NCBI GenBank assembly: GCA_965200955.1
Contig: OZ241742.1
Coordinates: 2,170,001 to 2,234,000 of the forward strand
Direction: 5' to 3'
DNA length: 64,000 nt
Origin: Bin80 sp026708685
Lineage (GTDB): Bacteria; Bacteroidota; Rhodothermia; Rhodothermales; Bin80
Position numbers and translations under genes: made by a program. Positions within the stretch are counted from its first letter, which is position 1. Every line of letters begins with the position of its first letter. The notes below the pieces were generated by a model. The model did no database searches. It was not told the origin of the DNA and saw only the letters and a program-made list of their open reading frames with translations. Shown piece by piece: positions 7,471 through 17,146 of this stretch.

Positions 7471-9894
7471 TTAAAACGTTGTACGAAGCCGCAAGTTGAC
7501 GGTGCGCGGCGTGAGTCTTGTAGGAATTCGTTGCCAGATTCCACTCGCATCAGGGAGCCAGGAGTAGGTAACGGTATTGATGATATCAAATACATTCAGG
7601 ATTTCAGCGGTGATTTCCAGTTGAAGTGGTTTTGGGCGGTTGAGGATCGTGATGATTTTGGTTGTCCCAAAATCAATCCTGCGAAATTCTGGATATTTGG
7701 CTGAATGTCTTGGACCAGGGACCTGTGCGATCACGCTACCCAGTCTTCGACCAGGAACTGGAGGGGTATAGGGCAGTCCGCTCCCAAATAAGATACGCAT
7801 GTGCAATTTCCATGAGGGATCTGCAGGTACATAATCCTGAACATACAGTGCAACGGTATGTCTCTGTTCCGCAGCTCGGGGAAGTGATCCGGCATTGAAG
7901 TCGGTAACATATTGAGGAAGAAAGCGTTCCCTTGCAACCATATAACTGTAATTGATCCAACTTTCCATCCCTGGAACAAATTCTCCTCTCGTCTGAAGAT
8001 CCAGCCCGTAGATATACCCTTTGGCATCGTTTAACCCACTATAGTTGATGCGTACATTTTCCAGGGAATAACTGATGATGTCCGACAGGTGCTTGTAATA
8101 CGCCTCACTTCGCAGATACAATCGTCGACTTGGAATGAAAAGTTCTGCACCTGCAGTCATTTGGGCAGAACGCTGGGAACGTAGATTGTGATTTAAGGAT
8201 TCGGAAAGAGTTTGATCGGAGCTTGGAGTTCCTCTAAGTTCACGATAGGCAGGCTGCTGATAGTAGATGCCAGCCGAAGCAGTGAGGGTGAGTTGTCTGG
8301 AAGGTTCATAGCGAACGCTGGCACGAGGTGAGATCGTCCACTCGCGATTGAAGTCATACCAGTCTGCACGAAGACCAGCATTGATCAAAAGCGAGTGATG
8401 CAAACTAAATCCATCTTCTACATGGAGGCTAAACTGGGTTGCATTGAATGTAGCGGTGCCGATCAAGCTGTCTACCACGATACGGACCGGTTCTTCGTTC
8501 AAGTCGGTACCCTGTACAATAGACTCTTCCAGAAGTTGGTCATCAAATGCCAAACGTTTGTAGGACCATCCGGCTTCAAGGGCGTGACGTGAATTGGACC
8601 ATTGATAGAGGCCCTGGCCGATGATGGATGTAACGGTGATGGAATTATCAGCAAAGTCCTCCTGAAAGGCGATACCGCGGGGAATCTCTACCGTCTCAGC
8701 ATTACTGTCGGTCATGATGTCATATAAGATGGCATTGCCTTTCAAAAGAAATGACTCATGTTCTTGGGTGCCATAGTAACTCACATCATGCTGTATAGTC
8801 CATTGTGATCCAATTTGAGCATGATGTCGGAGTCCTAAGAGGCCAGTCTGATAGCCATCGGTTTCTTGGCTGTCATCGGAGTAAGAAAGCCATACAGAAC
8901 GCAGATCGGAGGGGCCTCCATCGGCCGATACGGTGCCATAGAAGGTTCTGCGTCCACGGGGATCTAACCGAAAGTCGTGATCAGCATACAGTCCAAGGAG
9001 TTCAAGCTGATGTCTGGGAGTCCATGCGTAGGTCAGTTGGAGTTGAAGGTCTTGGTAATCAGGTTGGTAATTGCCCTTGAGCTCCTGTGTAGAGAAAAAT
9101 CGCCGAGCTCGTGCCTTACGAAATCCAATCTGCCATGAGACGGGACCATTGGTGGCTGAAGCGGTGGCCGTTCCATCAAGCAGAGATAAGGTCGCCGAGG
9201 TGGTCAGTTCACGGGATGCCTGATACTCAATGTCAAGGGCTGAAGAAATTTTACCGCCATATCTAGATGGAAATCCCCCCGTGTAAAGGGTAATTCTTCT
9301 GGCCATTTCTGGATTGAACAGTCCAAGTCCTTCCTGTTCCCCTTGCCGAGGTCGAAAAGGCATGTGAATTTCAAAACCATTGAGAAAGATCAAGTTCTCG
9401 TTGAATCCGCCACCGCGCACAGAGTACTGATTGGAGAGTTCATTATTTGCTGATACTCCGGGCAATACGAGGAGGGCTTGAAAGCCTTTGAATGGAGAGG
9501 GCATTCGGGTGACTTGCTCAGGGGTAATCTGTTGGATACCAGCTCCAATCATGGTTTCATCTTCAACAACCACTTCTTCTCCCTCAATGACCGTGGGCAT
9601 GAGCTGTACATTGAAGACGGTATTCTGGGAAGAACGAACGGTGACCGAGTCAATATAGGTGGTAAACCCTACATAGGAAAATCGCAAGGCATAGGTTCCC
9701 TCTGGTAGCTGGAGCAGATACTGTCCTGACTTGTCAGAGGCCGTGCCAAAATTGGTGTCATTGACCAATATACTCACACCGGGTAGCACCAGATCGGTTT
9801 CGGATTCAGTGACAACACCTTCAACGATCCCCCAGGATTGAGCAGCCACTTTTGGGGCAATCAGAAGGAGAATTACACAGAAGAATCGATACAT
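7471..9894 (-). CDS. TonB-dependent receptor with carboxypeptidase-like N-terminal domain
   Basis: 807 residues. A signal peptide (MYRFFCVILLLIAPKVAAQ) is followed by a CarboxypepD-regulatory-like beta domain (about 20-110: GVVTESETDLVLPGVSI through YALRFSYVGFTTY), a plug domain (about 115-230, with VLPGVSANNELSNQYSVRGG and a GFPSRYGGKISSALDI segment) and a 22-strand-type outer-membrane barrel ending in an aromatic residue (RLRTTF). Such proteins import large ligands using TonB energy. No SusD-like partner or substrate gene is nearby, so the ligand cannot be named. The downstream gene encodes the DUF5683-like protein. Confidence 0.9.
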   Translation of the reverse strand: MYRFFCVILLLIAPKVAAQSWGIVEGVVTESETDLVLPGVSILVNDTNFGTASDKSGQYLLQLPEGTYALRFSYVGFTTYIDSVTVRSSQNTVFNVQLMPTVIEGEEVVVEDETMIGAGIQQITPEQVTRMPSPFKGFQALLVLPGVSANNELSNQYSVRGGGFNENLIFLNGFEIHMPFRPRQGEQEGLGLFNPEMARRITLYTGGFPSRYGGKISSALDIEYQASRELTTSATLSLLDGTATASATNGPVSWQIGFRKARARRFFSTQELKGNYQPDYQDLQLQLTYAWTPRHQLELLGLYADHDFRLDPRGRRTFYGTVSADGGPSDLRSVWLSYSDDSQETDGYQTGLLGLRHHAQIGSQWTIQHDVSYYGTQEHESFLLKGNAILYDIMTDSNAETVEIPRGIAFQEDFADNSITVTSIIGQGLYQWSNSRHALEAGWSYKRLAFDDQLLEESIVQGTDLNEEPVRIVVDSLIGTATFNATQFSLHVEDGFSLHHSLLINAGLRADWYDFNREWTISPRASVRYEPSRQLTLTASAGIYYQQPAYRELRGTPSSDQTLSESLNHNLRSQRSAQMTAGAELFIPSRRLYLRSEAYYKHLSDIISYSLENVRINYSGLNDAKGYIYGLDLQTRGEFVPGMESWINYSYMVARERFLPQYVTDFNAGSLPRAAEQRHTVALYVQDYVPADPSWKLHMRILFGSGLPYTPPVPGRRLGSVIAQVPGPRHSAKYPEFRRIDFGTTKIITILNRPKPLQLEITAEILNVFDIINTVTYSWLPDASGIWQRIPTRLTPRTVNLRLRTTF

Positions 9895-9969
9895 CTCACA
9901 CGCATGATGTCTAAAATGGAGATAAAATGGTGTAACTGTATGCAGGACGGATGTAGGATTGGTGGGTGG

Positions 9970-10941
9970 CTATTGAGACCAAGAAGTTGGTTCTCTATCC
10001 CAGCGGTGGGCATAGAGGGACTGTAGCAGAGATGGATCCAGAGGCCCTTTAGTACTTGCGGCAAGATTCGCATCAACATGCTGTAATTTGCGCATTCCGG
10101 GGATGGTCGTACTCACCAGAGGATGACTGAGGATGAATCGGAGTGCCATTTCGGGCATGGAGCTCTGTTGTGGTACTAAATCACGCAGTGGTTCCACATG
10201 GGCAAGACTACTTCGGAGGTTTTCCTCTACGAAGTAGGTGTTTCTCCAGTCCCCATCGGGCCAAGTTGAATCCAGAGAAAGCGTGCCCGTGAGAGTGCCT
10301 TCATCAAAGGGTACTCGTGCAATGATCCCTACATTGAATTCTTCACAAGCTGGAAACAGTTCATCAATGGGATTCTGGTCAAAGATGTTATAGATCACCT
10401 GAACGCAATCCACCAGACCACTGCGGACCGCTTGAACGCCGTTCCATGGCTCCCACCGATTGACACTGATTCCGATGTGACCGATGTCTCCGTTCTCTTT
10501 GGCTCGGTGTAATTCCTGAATCCACCGATCATCCTGTAGCCATGCATCTTCCCATGTATGGAGTTGCATTAGATCAATTTGATCTACTCGAAGGTTTTTG
10601 AGACTTTGCAGGATATAATCGCAAACATAGGAGGGTGGAAAGCAGTCGTCAAGAGTATGTTCTCTCTGACTTGGCCAGGCACGATTTTTTGGAGGAACTT
10701 TTGTGGCTGTAATCAAGCGTTTATCGGAGTTCGCCCGGAGGAGATCTCCCAAGAGTTGCTCACTATGGCCATCTCCATATGCCCATGCCGTATCAAAGAA
10801 TGTGCAACCAAGATCAACTGCACGCTGTAATGACTCCGTAGACTGGGAATCATCCGAATCTACCCAGCCAGACATTCCCCACATCCCATAACCTATTTCG
10901 CTTACGGAAAGCCCCGTACGTCCCAACAATCGATAATTCAT
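9970..10941 (-). CDS. Aldo/keto reductase
   Basis: 323 residues, the length of the TIM-barrel AKR family. The N-terminus MNYRLLGRTGLSVSEIGYGMWGM is typical. The catalytic tetrad can be seen: Asp and Tyr in FFDTAWAYGDGHSE, Lys in ITATKVPP and His in LMQLHTWED. NADPH-binding residues near the C-terminus (STTIPGMRKLQHVDANL) fit the YajO/YghZ-like group. Predicted cytosolic NADPH-dependent reductase of aldehydes or ketones; the substrate is unknown. It is 75 bp upstream of the TonB receptor gene but there is no functional link visible. Confidence 0.9.
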   Translation of the reverse strand: MNYRLLGRTGLSVSEIGYGMWGMSGWVDSDDSQSTESLQRAVDLGCTFFDTAWAYGDGHSEQLLGDLLRANSDKRLITATKVPPKNRAWPSQREHTLDDCFPPSYVCDYILQSLKNLRVDQIDLMQLHTWEDAWLQDDRWIQELHRAKENGDIGHIGISVNRWEPWNGVQAVRSGLVDCVQVIYNIFDQNPIDELFPACEEFNVGIIARVPFDEGTLTGTLSLDSTWPDGDWRNTYFVEENLRSSLAHVEPLRDLVPQQSSMPEMALRFILSHPLVSTTIPGMRKLQHVDANLAASTKGPLDPSLLQSLYAHRWDREPTSWSQ

Positions 10942-11675
10942 CCGTTAATTTCAAGAAAAAACTTGAGCATGGTGCAGAGGCATCCCCACGCACAAAAGTG
11001 TGTGTGGATCAAGAATACATTTCTATCCAGCCTGGGTTCATTATACGATCTGATTTGAGGCAGACTGATCAGATTCCATTTTGAAAATGAGAATAGGATA
11101 GGGATGATGATACCTCTATGAAAAACGGTCTCAAAAGGATCAACCACTGATCAATGCAAAGAATTGAGACATATACGTTTTTGTGATGTCAAAAGTTGTA
11201 ATATGGTCGTGATACCATGTTCCTTAAGCCAAAGTTTTAGCAAAGACTCCCAATAATCATTGTGGATGAACCATAAAAAGTTTCAGATTAGTTAGCACAC
11301 TCTAAATCATTGACGCAAATAGTGATGTCTAAATCTCAGAAATTTCAAGGAGTCATTTGATCATCTCATGGTTCAATCCCAACTCTTTTGATGAATAGTT
11401 CATTTTCTGATACCATCATGGAGTCCATGATGATTACCTATTCAGAGATGTGTTTTTCATCAATACAGAAAGTCTACTGGTTCATTGAAAACATTGCATT
11501 GAGCAGAAAATAGATCAGATCTACCACAAAATATGCTAAATGATCAAGCAATGATAATGGCTGAATGCAACTCATTTCTTACCAATGTGTAATATAAGAG
11601 ATATGTTTCGTGAGAAAGAACCCTTATTAATATATTATTGTATACAAATCAGATCACTATTTTTTGTTTGGTTGA
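10942..11675. other. Intergenic region without recognisable gene (734 bp)
   Basis: AT-rich divergent spacer between the aldo/keto reductase gene (minus) and ispH (plus). No ORF with protein-like composition, no tRNA and no clear repeat. It must hold the promoters of both flanking genes; an AT-rich stretch at about 11620-11670 just before ispH is a plausible site, but I could not fix promoter boxes. Confidence 0.6.
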
Positions 11676-12914
11676 ATGCCCCGAACGTTTGACATTCCTC
11701 AGTTTTATCGTAGCCCCATCATCTCAACGCTCAAAACGGCGAGGATGGCGGCCGATCCCCGTAAGAAAGATCTTACCCCTTCTCTGTTAGATTTTGGTCC
11801 AGTCCATGTCTGGATTGCTCGAAACTTTGGTTTCTGTTTCGGTGTAGAAAACGCCGTAGAGATTGCCTATCGTGCAATTTCTGATCACCCTGATCGCAGG
11901 CTGTTTATGCTTTCAGAGATGATTCACAACCCTCAGGTCAATAATGATCTGCGGCGAAGGGGGATGCAGTTTTTGCGCTCAAGTATGGGAGATCAGTTGA
12001 TTGACTTCAAATCTCTTGCTCCAGAAGATATCGTTGTGATTCCAGCCTTCGGAACGACGCTGGAAATCAAAGAGGAACTCAAGGAACTTGGCGTTGATGT
12101 TCGTACCTACGATACGACGTGCCCATTTGTAAAAAAAGTCTGGCGAAGAAGTGAGAAAATAGGAGGAGATGGCTATACAGTCATTATCCATGGCAAGCGG
12201 TTGCATGAAGAATCACGAGCATCGTTTTCTCATGCCAATGAGCATGCTCCAGTCCTTGTGATCCGAGATGTAGATGATGCTGAAGATCTGGCTCAAGTCA
12301 TTCGCGGTGAAAAGGATCGACATTATTTCTATGAGCGATTTGCGGAGTGTTACAGTGAAGGGTTTGACCCGGATCAGGATTTAGCCCGCATTGGAGTGGT
12401 CAATCAGACGACGATGCTGGTGACGGAGACGCAGGAAGTCACGGATGTTTTACGGAAAGCAACCGTGGAGAGATATGGAGAAGAGGGACACTTTGTGGAT
12501 ACCAGTGATACACTCTGCTATGCGACTCATGAAAATCAGGAGGCTGCTCGTGCAATGTTAGAGAAGCCGTTGGACTTGGCACTGGTCGTTGGTGGATACA
12601 ACTCTTCAAATACCAGCCAAATTGTATCTCTCTATAATGAAGTGATCCCTACATACTTCATACGGGGAGCAGAAGAGATTGAGGATCGACATAGGATTCA
12701 CCACTATGATTATCCAGCGATGCAGGTTCGTACGACCGTTGACTGGATCCCTTCTCGTCGGCCAGTATCCGTGGCCATTACATCGGGGGCATCTTGTCCA
12801 GACATGTTGGTGGATGATGTGATTCGTAAGGTTGTGGCATTTTTTGAAGGAGTTACCACATTTGAGGAGGCATTAGCTCCCTACCAGAATGTATCGGAGG
12901 AATTACTGGATTAA
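11676..12914 (+). CDS. ispH: 4-hydroxy-3-methylbut-2-enyl diphosphate reductase
   Basis: 412 residues, the long form of IspH. It catalyses the last step of the MEP pathway, making IPP and DMAPP. The three Cys ligands of the iron-sulfur cluster are visible: C54 (FGFCFGV), C149 (DTTCPFV) and C281 (DTLCYATHENQ). The catalytic Glu lies in GKRLHEES (about 178-179), and GVVNQTTM is the conserved TQTT-like loop. The N-terminal extension (FDIPQFYRSPIIS...) is typical of this long subgroup. The ATG at 11676 gives the conserved start. The following lipoprotein gene starts four bases after the stop. Confidence 0.95.
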   Translation: MPRTFDIPQFYRSPIISTLKTARMAADPRKKDLTPSLLDFGPVHVWIARNFGFCFGVENAVEIAYRAISDHPDRRLFMLSEMIHNPQVNNDLRRRGMQFLRSSMGDQLIDFKSLAPEDIVVIPAFGTTLEIKEELKELGVDVRTYDTTCPFVKKVWRRSEKIGGDGYTVIIHGKRLHEESRASFSHANEHAPVLVIRDVDDAEDLAQVIRGEKDRHYFYERFAECYSEGFDPDQDLARIGVVNQTTMLVTETQEVTDVLRKATVERYGEEGHFVDTSDTLCYATHENQEAARAMLEKPLDLALVVGGYNSSNTSQIVSLYNEVIPTYFIRGAEEIEDRHRIHHYDYPAMQVRTTVDWIPSRRPVSVAITSGASCPDMLVDDVIRKVVAFFEGVTTFEEALAPYQNVSEELLD

Positions 12915-12918
12915 ATCC

Positions 12919-13473
12919 ATGCGGGGCTTATGGATAGGCTTGATTCTTCTAGCATCATGTGATCTTTTTGGAGCTCGAACACCAGAGCCCCCAGTTGGAG
13001 ATGCCAGCACTTGGCAACAGCCTGTTGCCCCTGATATTGTTGTTGAGAACATACATTCTGCAATAGCAGAGTTGAATGTATCCAATTACCGTCGTTCGTT
13101 ACACACTGATTTTGAGTTTTCGCCCACGCCTCAAGCGTATGTCCGTAATCCAGACCAGTGGATCAATTGGGATCAAGTGCAGGAAAATGGGTATTTTGTA
13201 ACATTGGCTGAGGCAGCCAGAGATGGGGAAAACAGTTCTCTGCGGCTAGAGGATTCTACGACTGAACTTGGAGAGACGGAGTATTTACTGGATGCTCACT
13301 ATATTTTGGTTATCTCCCATGGGAGCCAACAGGTTGCAGATACTCTGCAGGGCCGGCTTGTGTGGACCATTATTCAAGAACCCGATGGTCTATGGACACT
13401 CATGACATGGAATGATCAGAGTGTAGGATCGGCAGATTCATGGAGTGATCTTAAGGCAGAATTTGCAAGTTAG
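12919..13473 (+). CDS. Putative lipoprotein
   Basis: The frame is open from 12889, inside ispH, but the ATG at 12919 starts a signal sequence MRGLWIGLILLASCDLF with a lipobox LASC, so the mature protein begins at a lipidated Cys. The remaining 170 residues have an NTF2/SnoaL-like feel (short helices early, then strands TEYLLDAHYILVISHG and GRLVWTIIQEPDGLWTLMTWND), but the family is not certain. A second lipoprotein of similar shape follows, so they may be a tandem pair of related proteins. Confidence 0.75.
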   Translation: MRGLWIGLILLASCDLFGARTPEPPVGDASTWQQPVAPDIVVENIHSAIAELNVSNYRRSLHTDFEFSPTPQAYVRNPDQWINWDQVQENGYFVTLAEAARDGENSSLRLEDSTTELGETEYLLDAHYILVISHGSQQVADTLQGRLVWTIIQEPDGLWTLMTWNDQSVGSADSWSDLKAEFAS

Positions 13474-13484
13474 TTTCATGTCAG

Positions 13485-14018
13485 TTGACTGGATCTGTGG
13501 TTGCTCATCGCTACATATTGATACTCGTATTCCTCCATACCTCCCTGATGTATATTGGGTGTAATCCATTTGCCCCAGCCATTGGTGAAGGAGACCCATT
13601 TGGGGATCTATTTGGGGATCCCACAACCGTGGAAGGGTACTTTATGAATTTTCGTAATGCGTATGAACTGCGGGATGTATCCTTCTATGAGTCATTGATT
13701 GACTCATCATTTGTGTTTGTTTATGTTGATTTTGATACGGGAGTTGAGCGTGAATGGGGGTTTGGACAGGAACTTGAGTCTACCCGACGCTTATTTGAAA
13801 ATTCGGTTGAAATCCAACTTCAGTGGAGACAAATCATCACCAGACAAGTGTACAACGATGGCAGGAATGCGATTGCGGTTCGTGGGTTTAACTTGACGGT
13901 TGGACTTGATAATGGTGAAGTATTTCGTGGGGATGGTAACGTGAACTTCCTGTTAAGCCGAGCCGATACCACTCGGGCATGGCGCTTGACTCGATGGCGT
14001 GATGAAAGCGAACTCTAA
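13485..14018 (+). CDS. Putative lipoprotein, possibly paralogous to the preceding gene
   Basis: 177 residues from a TTG start at 13485 (an in-frame GTG at 13497 is an alternative; no ATG fits). N-terminal signal with lipobox YIGC, then a Gly/Asp/Pro-rich linker and a domain of about 130 residues starting TVEGYFMNFRNAYELRDVSFYESLID. The end is WRLTRWRDESEL, comparable with GLWTLMTWNDQ of the upstream protein. This suggests the same NTF2-like fold (an inference). Probably attached to the inner leaflet of the outer membrane. Confidence 0.7.
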   Translation: MTGSVVAHRYILILVFLHTSLMYIGCNPFAPAIGEGDPFGDLFGDPTTVEGYFMNFRNAYELRDVSFYESLIDSSFVFVYVDFDTGVEREWGFGQELESTRRLFENSVEIQLQWRQIITRQVYNDGRNAIAVRGFNLTVGLDNGEVFRGDGNVNFLLSRADTTRAWRLTRWRDESEL

Positions 14019-14028
14019 TAAAGGCACT

Positions 14029-15399
14029 ATGATTTCTTCAGCACTCAACTATTCAAAAACCCATTTCGACCGCTTCGTAGATGAGTTGATTGATTTTCTT
14101 CGTATTCCTTCCATCAGTACCGTACCATCGTCTGCAAAGGATGTCGACAAGGCAGCTCACTGGTTAGTCCATCACTTGCAGTCTTTAGGCCTCCATGACG
14201 CAAAGGCATTCCCTACCGAGGGACATCCCATCGTGGTGGCCCATTATGAAGTTGATCCTTCACGACCTACAGTATTGGTTTATGGTCACTATGATGTGCA
14301 ACCCGTTGATCCGTTGGACCTATGGGATTCCCCTCCTTTTTCTCCAGTGATCAAAGATGGAATTCTGTATGCACGCGGTGCCTGCGATGATAAGGGGCAG
14401 TTGTTCATGCATTTAAAAGCCTTTGAGGCCTGGATGCAGACAAGTGGGAGAGCGCCGGTGAATCTTAAATTCATCCTTGAAGGAGAAGAGGAATCTGGAT
14501 CTGCAAGTCTGCCGGGATTTATTGAAACCCATCGCAATGCATTGGAAGCGGATGTGGTAGTGATTTCGGATTCCAGTTTATTTGCATCGGGGATCCCCTC
14601 CATTACGTATGGACTGCGGGGAATGACGTATGTAGAGATGACCCTGACGGGGCCAGATCGTGATTTACATTCGGGTACCTACGGGGGAGCCATCCATAAT
14701 CCAATCAATGCGTTGGGGGCTTTGATTGGCAAGATGCATGATGAACATCATCGGATTACCATTGATGGATTCTACGATCGTGTACGTCCACTCTCAGAAG
14801 ATGAACTGGATGCAATAGATGCATTGCCCTTTAATGCAAAAAATTGGGTACAGGAAGTGGGAGTTGATCCCCCTGTGACAGAATATGGCTTCTCAGTTTT
14901 GGTCTCTTCAACATCACGCCCAACCCTAGACTGCAATGGAATATGGGGAGGCTATACGGGTGATGGGGCGAAAACCGTACTTCCTTCGCAGGCCAGTGCA
15001 AAAATTTCAATGCGACTGGTTCCAGATCAGGATCCGAAAGAGATTGCGGAGTTAACCGAATCATGGTTACGTCGCCACCTTCCTGCTTCTATGCATATGG
15101 ACTTTAAGGTGGTTCATGGTGCTCATCCAGTCCTGATTGATACCGAAAGCAGGGCGATGGCAGCTGCAGCAAAGGCATTAGAAGATGTATATGGCTGTCC
15201 ACCTTATTTCACGCGTATAGGGGGAAGTATTCCTGTTGTGGCAGATTTCAAAGAATTATTGGGGCTTGACAGCGTGCTGATGGGATTTGGGCTGGATTCG
15301 GATGCAATTCACTCTCCCAATGAACATTTTGGACTTGATCGTTTTGCCGAGGGAATAGAGGCAATTCTTCGCTTTCATGCACATTATGGTTTACCTTGA
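14029..15399 (+). CDS. M20 family dipeptidase/metallopeptidase
   Basis: About 456 residues; the frame is open from 13999, and the ATG at 14002 is an alternative start that overlaps the lipoprotein gene. Metal-binding motifs of the M20 family: VLVYGHYDVQPVD (His, Asp), ARGACDDKGQLFMHLKA (bridging Asp), EGEEESGS (catalytic Glu pair), DLHSGTYGGAIHNP in the lid domain and HSPNEHF near the C-terminus. These match the CNDP/DapE-like dipeptidase subgroup, di-zinc enzymes that cleave short peptides in the cytosol. tRNA-Leu follows 38 bp downstream. Confidence 0.93.
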   Translation: MISSALNYSKTHFDRFVDELIDFLRIPSISTVPSSAKDVDKAAHWLVHHLQSLGLHDAKAFPTEGHPIVVAHYEVDPSRPTVLVYGHYDVQPVDPLDLWDSPPFSPVIKDGILYARGACDDKGQLFMHLKAFEAWMQTSGRAPVNLKFILEGEEESGSASLPGFIETHRNALEADVVVISDSSLFASGIPSITYGLRGMTYVEMTLTGPDRDLHSGTYGGAIHNPINALGALIGKMHDEHHRITIDGFYDRVRPLSEDELDAIDALPFNAKNWVQEVGVDPPVTEYGFSVLVSSTSRPTLDCNGIWGGYTGDGAKTVLPSQASAKISMRLVPDQDPKEIAELTESWLRRHLPASMHMDFKVVHGAHPVLIDTESRAMAAAAKALEDVYGCPPYFTRIGGSIPVVADFKELLGLDSVLMGFGLDSDAIHSPNEHFGLDRFAEGIEAILRFHAHYGLP

Positions 15400-15436
15400 G
15401 GATCCGTGTAGACAAGAGTACGTACAATCGTAAAAT

Positions 15437-15521
15437 GCCCGGGTGGCGGAATTGGTAGACGCGACGGACTCAAAATCCGTTGGCCTTTAAAGCTGTGTGG
15501 GTTCGAGTCCCACCCCGGGTA
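15437..15521 (+). tRNA. tRNA-Leu (anticodon CAA)
   Basis: 85 nt with a long variable arm (class II tRNA). Acceptor GCCCGGG pairs with CCCGGGT (one G-T pair), anticodon stem ACGGA/TCCGT around loop CTCAAAA, giving anticodon CAA (codon UUG). T-arm with GGTTCGAGTCC. CCA is not encoded, unlike in tRNA-Val of this window. Confidence 0.96.
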
Positions 15522-15743
15522 CGTTTGAACTCGTTCTATGTCAAAACAATCCTGACCGTTGGTGACATCAACCTACGTCTGATACAGTTTCGTCTTTTTT
15601 CCATCGTATGTTGTGGATGATCATGTCAATAAATGATCATGAGGGTTTTGTTTGTATTTGAATATAAGTTTCGTTACGGTTTTTATGGATCACGGAATGA
15701 ATCAAGATGGTCCATTAATCCAAGTCTCTATTGATTGATTAGC

Positions 15744-16850
15744 ATGACGCGTCTCCATGACTTGGATGCATTGCGCTCATTTGCAATGTTGTTGGGTCTC
15801 TTATTACATGGAGCACTTTTTCTGGTTGGAGTGGAAGGGTGGCCCTTTAATGATCCATGGTCCTATACCCTTGAACCACACTACAATCCCTATGCTTTTA
15901 TGATCATGATCGTTCATGGGTTTAGGATGCCAGTCTTCTTTCTGATTAGCGGTTTTTTTACCGCAATGCTCTGGCAGTCGCGAGGATGGAATCGATTGGC
16001 AGACCACCGAATTCGTAGAATTGGCATCCCACTATTGATTGGAATGATCACAATTGTTCCCTTGAATAGCTGGGTGATGGAAGGTATAGATTTTTCACCA
16101 TTACATAACTGGTTTACCGCTTGGCTGGGTGGATTTGATCACTTATGGTTTTTATGGTACTTGCTATGGATGGTAGCTATATTTCTCATTCTTGTTAAGT
16201 TGAGAGTCCAATTCAAGCAACGTCTCTGGTGGCTTCTGATTCCACTATCGATTATTCCGATGTATCTGATGAAGGATCAGGTATTTGGAGCAGATTCCTT
16301 TTCGCCGACGATTGAATTGATACCACCCTTGCATCTCTTGGCCTACTATTCGGCTTTTTTCTTCTTCGGTGCATTTTTCTATCAAAGGAATTATAAGGTA
16401 CATAGATGGTGGACGGCAATGATTTTGCCTTCAGTATTGGTATTGTTTCCTGTGGGTATAGCATTGGTGTTCCCTGAGATTTTACTGGAGTCTACACCAT
16501 CATATGCATGGCTTGGAACGTCGGTTGTCCAGACAGCTTATGCATGGTTGATGAGTTTTGGATTCATGGGATTATTTAATTGGATAGCGAGTAAGGAACG
16601 TCGCTGGGTTCGTTACATGTCTGACGCATCTTATTGGATTTATCTGTGGCATTTTCCACTTGTCGTACTTGCACAGATGTTTTTGGTGCATATACCGATG
16701 AATCCACACCTCAAATTTTTTCTATTATGTACGACTATCTTAGCTATTTTATTGGTCATGTATCAGGCTGGGGTACGATATACGTTCATCGGGGCGGCTC
16801 TCAATGGTCGCCGCATTCGCCCAACGAATCAGCAAGGAACAATTGATTGA
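15744..16850 (+). CDS. Acyltransferase family 3 membrane protein (OpgC-like)
   Basis: 368 residues from ATG 15744 (the frame opens at a TTG nine bases earlier). About ten hydrophobic helices. The N-terminus MTRLHDLDALRSFAMLLGLLLHGALF carries the conserved Asp/Arg and His of Acyl_transf_3 proteins, followed by FLISGFFTAML and the FDHLWFLWYLLWM segment. These inner-membrane enzymes transfer acyl groups (acetyl, succinyl) to glycans or other envelope compounds. The acceptor cannot be told from sequence. There is no nearby polysaccharide gene on this strand. Confidence 0.88.
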   Translation: MTRLHDLDALRSFAMLLGLLLHGALFLVGVEGWPFNDPWSYTLEPHYNPYAFMIMIVHGFRMPVFFLISGFFTAMLWQSRGWNRLADHRIRRIGIPLLIGMITIVPLNSWVMEGIDFSPLHNWFTAWLGGFDHLWFLWYLLWMVAIFLILVKLRVQFKQRLWWLLIPLSIIPMYLMKDQVFGADSFSPTIELIPPLHLLAYYSAFFFFGAFFYQRNYKVHRWWTAMILPSVLVLFPVGIALVFPEILLESTPSYAWLGTSVVQTAYAWLMSFGFMGLFNWIASKERRWVRYMSDASYWIYLWHFPLVVLAQMFLVHIPMNPHLKFFLLCTTILAILLVMYQAGVRYTFIGAALNGRRIRPTNQQGTID

Positions 16851-17146
16851 CTGATAGTTTTCAGGTATCAGCAAAATGATCAGCAAGATTTGCAGTATTT
16901 ATGGTTGATTGAATGGTGGAATGATTTAGTAATCTGCAGATTTTCCATCACCTCCGCTCAACCCTAAAAATGAATTACATGGGGTTCAAGCCAGCAACTC
17001 TGCTAAAACGGGGGGCAAAAGTCTCAGAAATTGTAAGAATAGGCTTTCAGCCTGAATTCATGCATCCCTGAGGGGGTATTTCAAGTGTATTTACTCAATG
17101 ACTGAAATGCCCCATTAAATCACAACGTAGTATGGACTGATCGGAA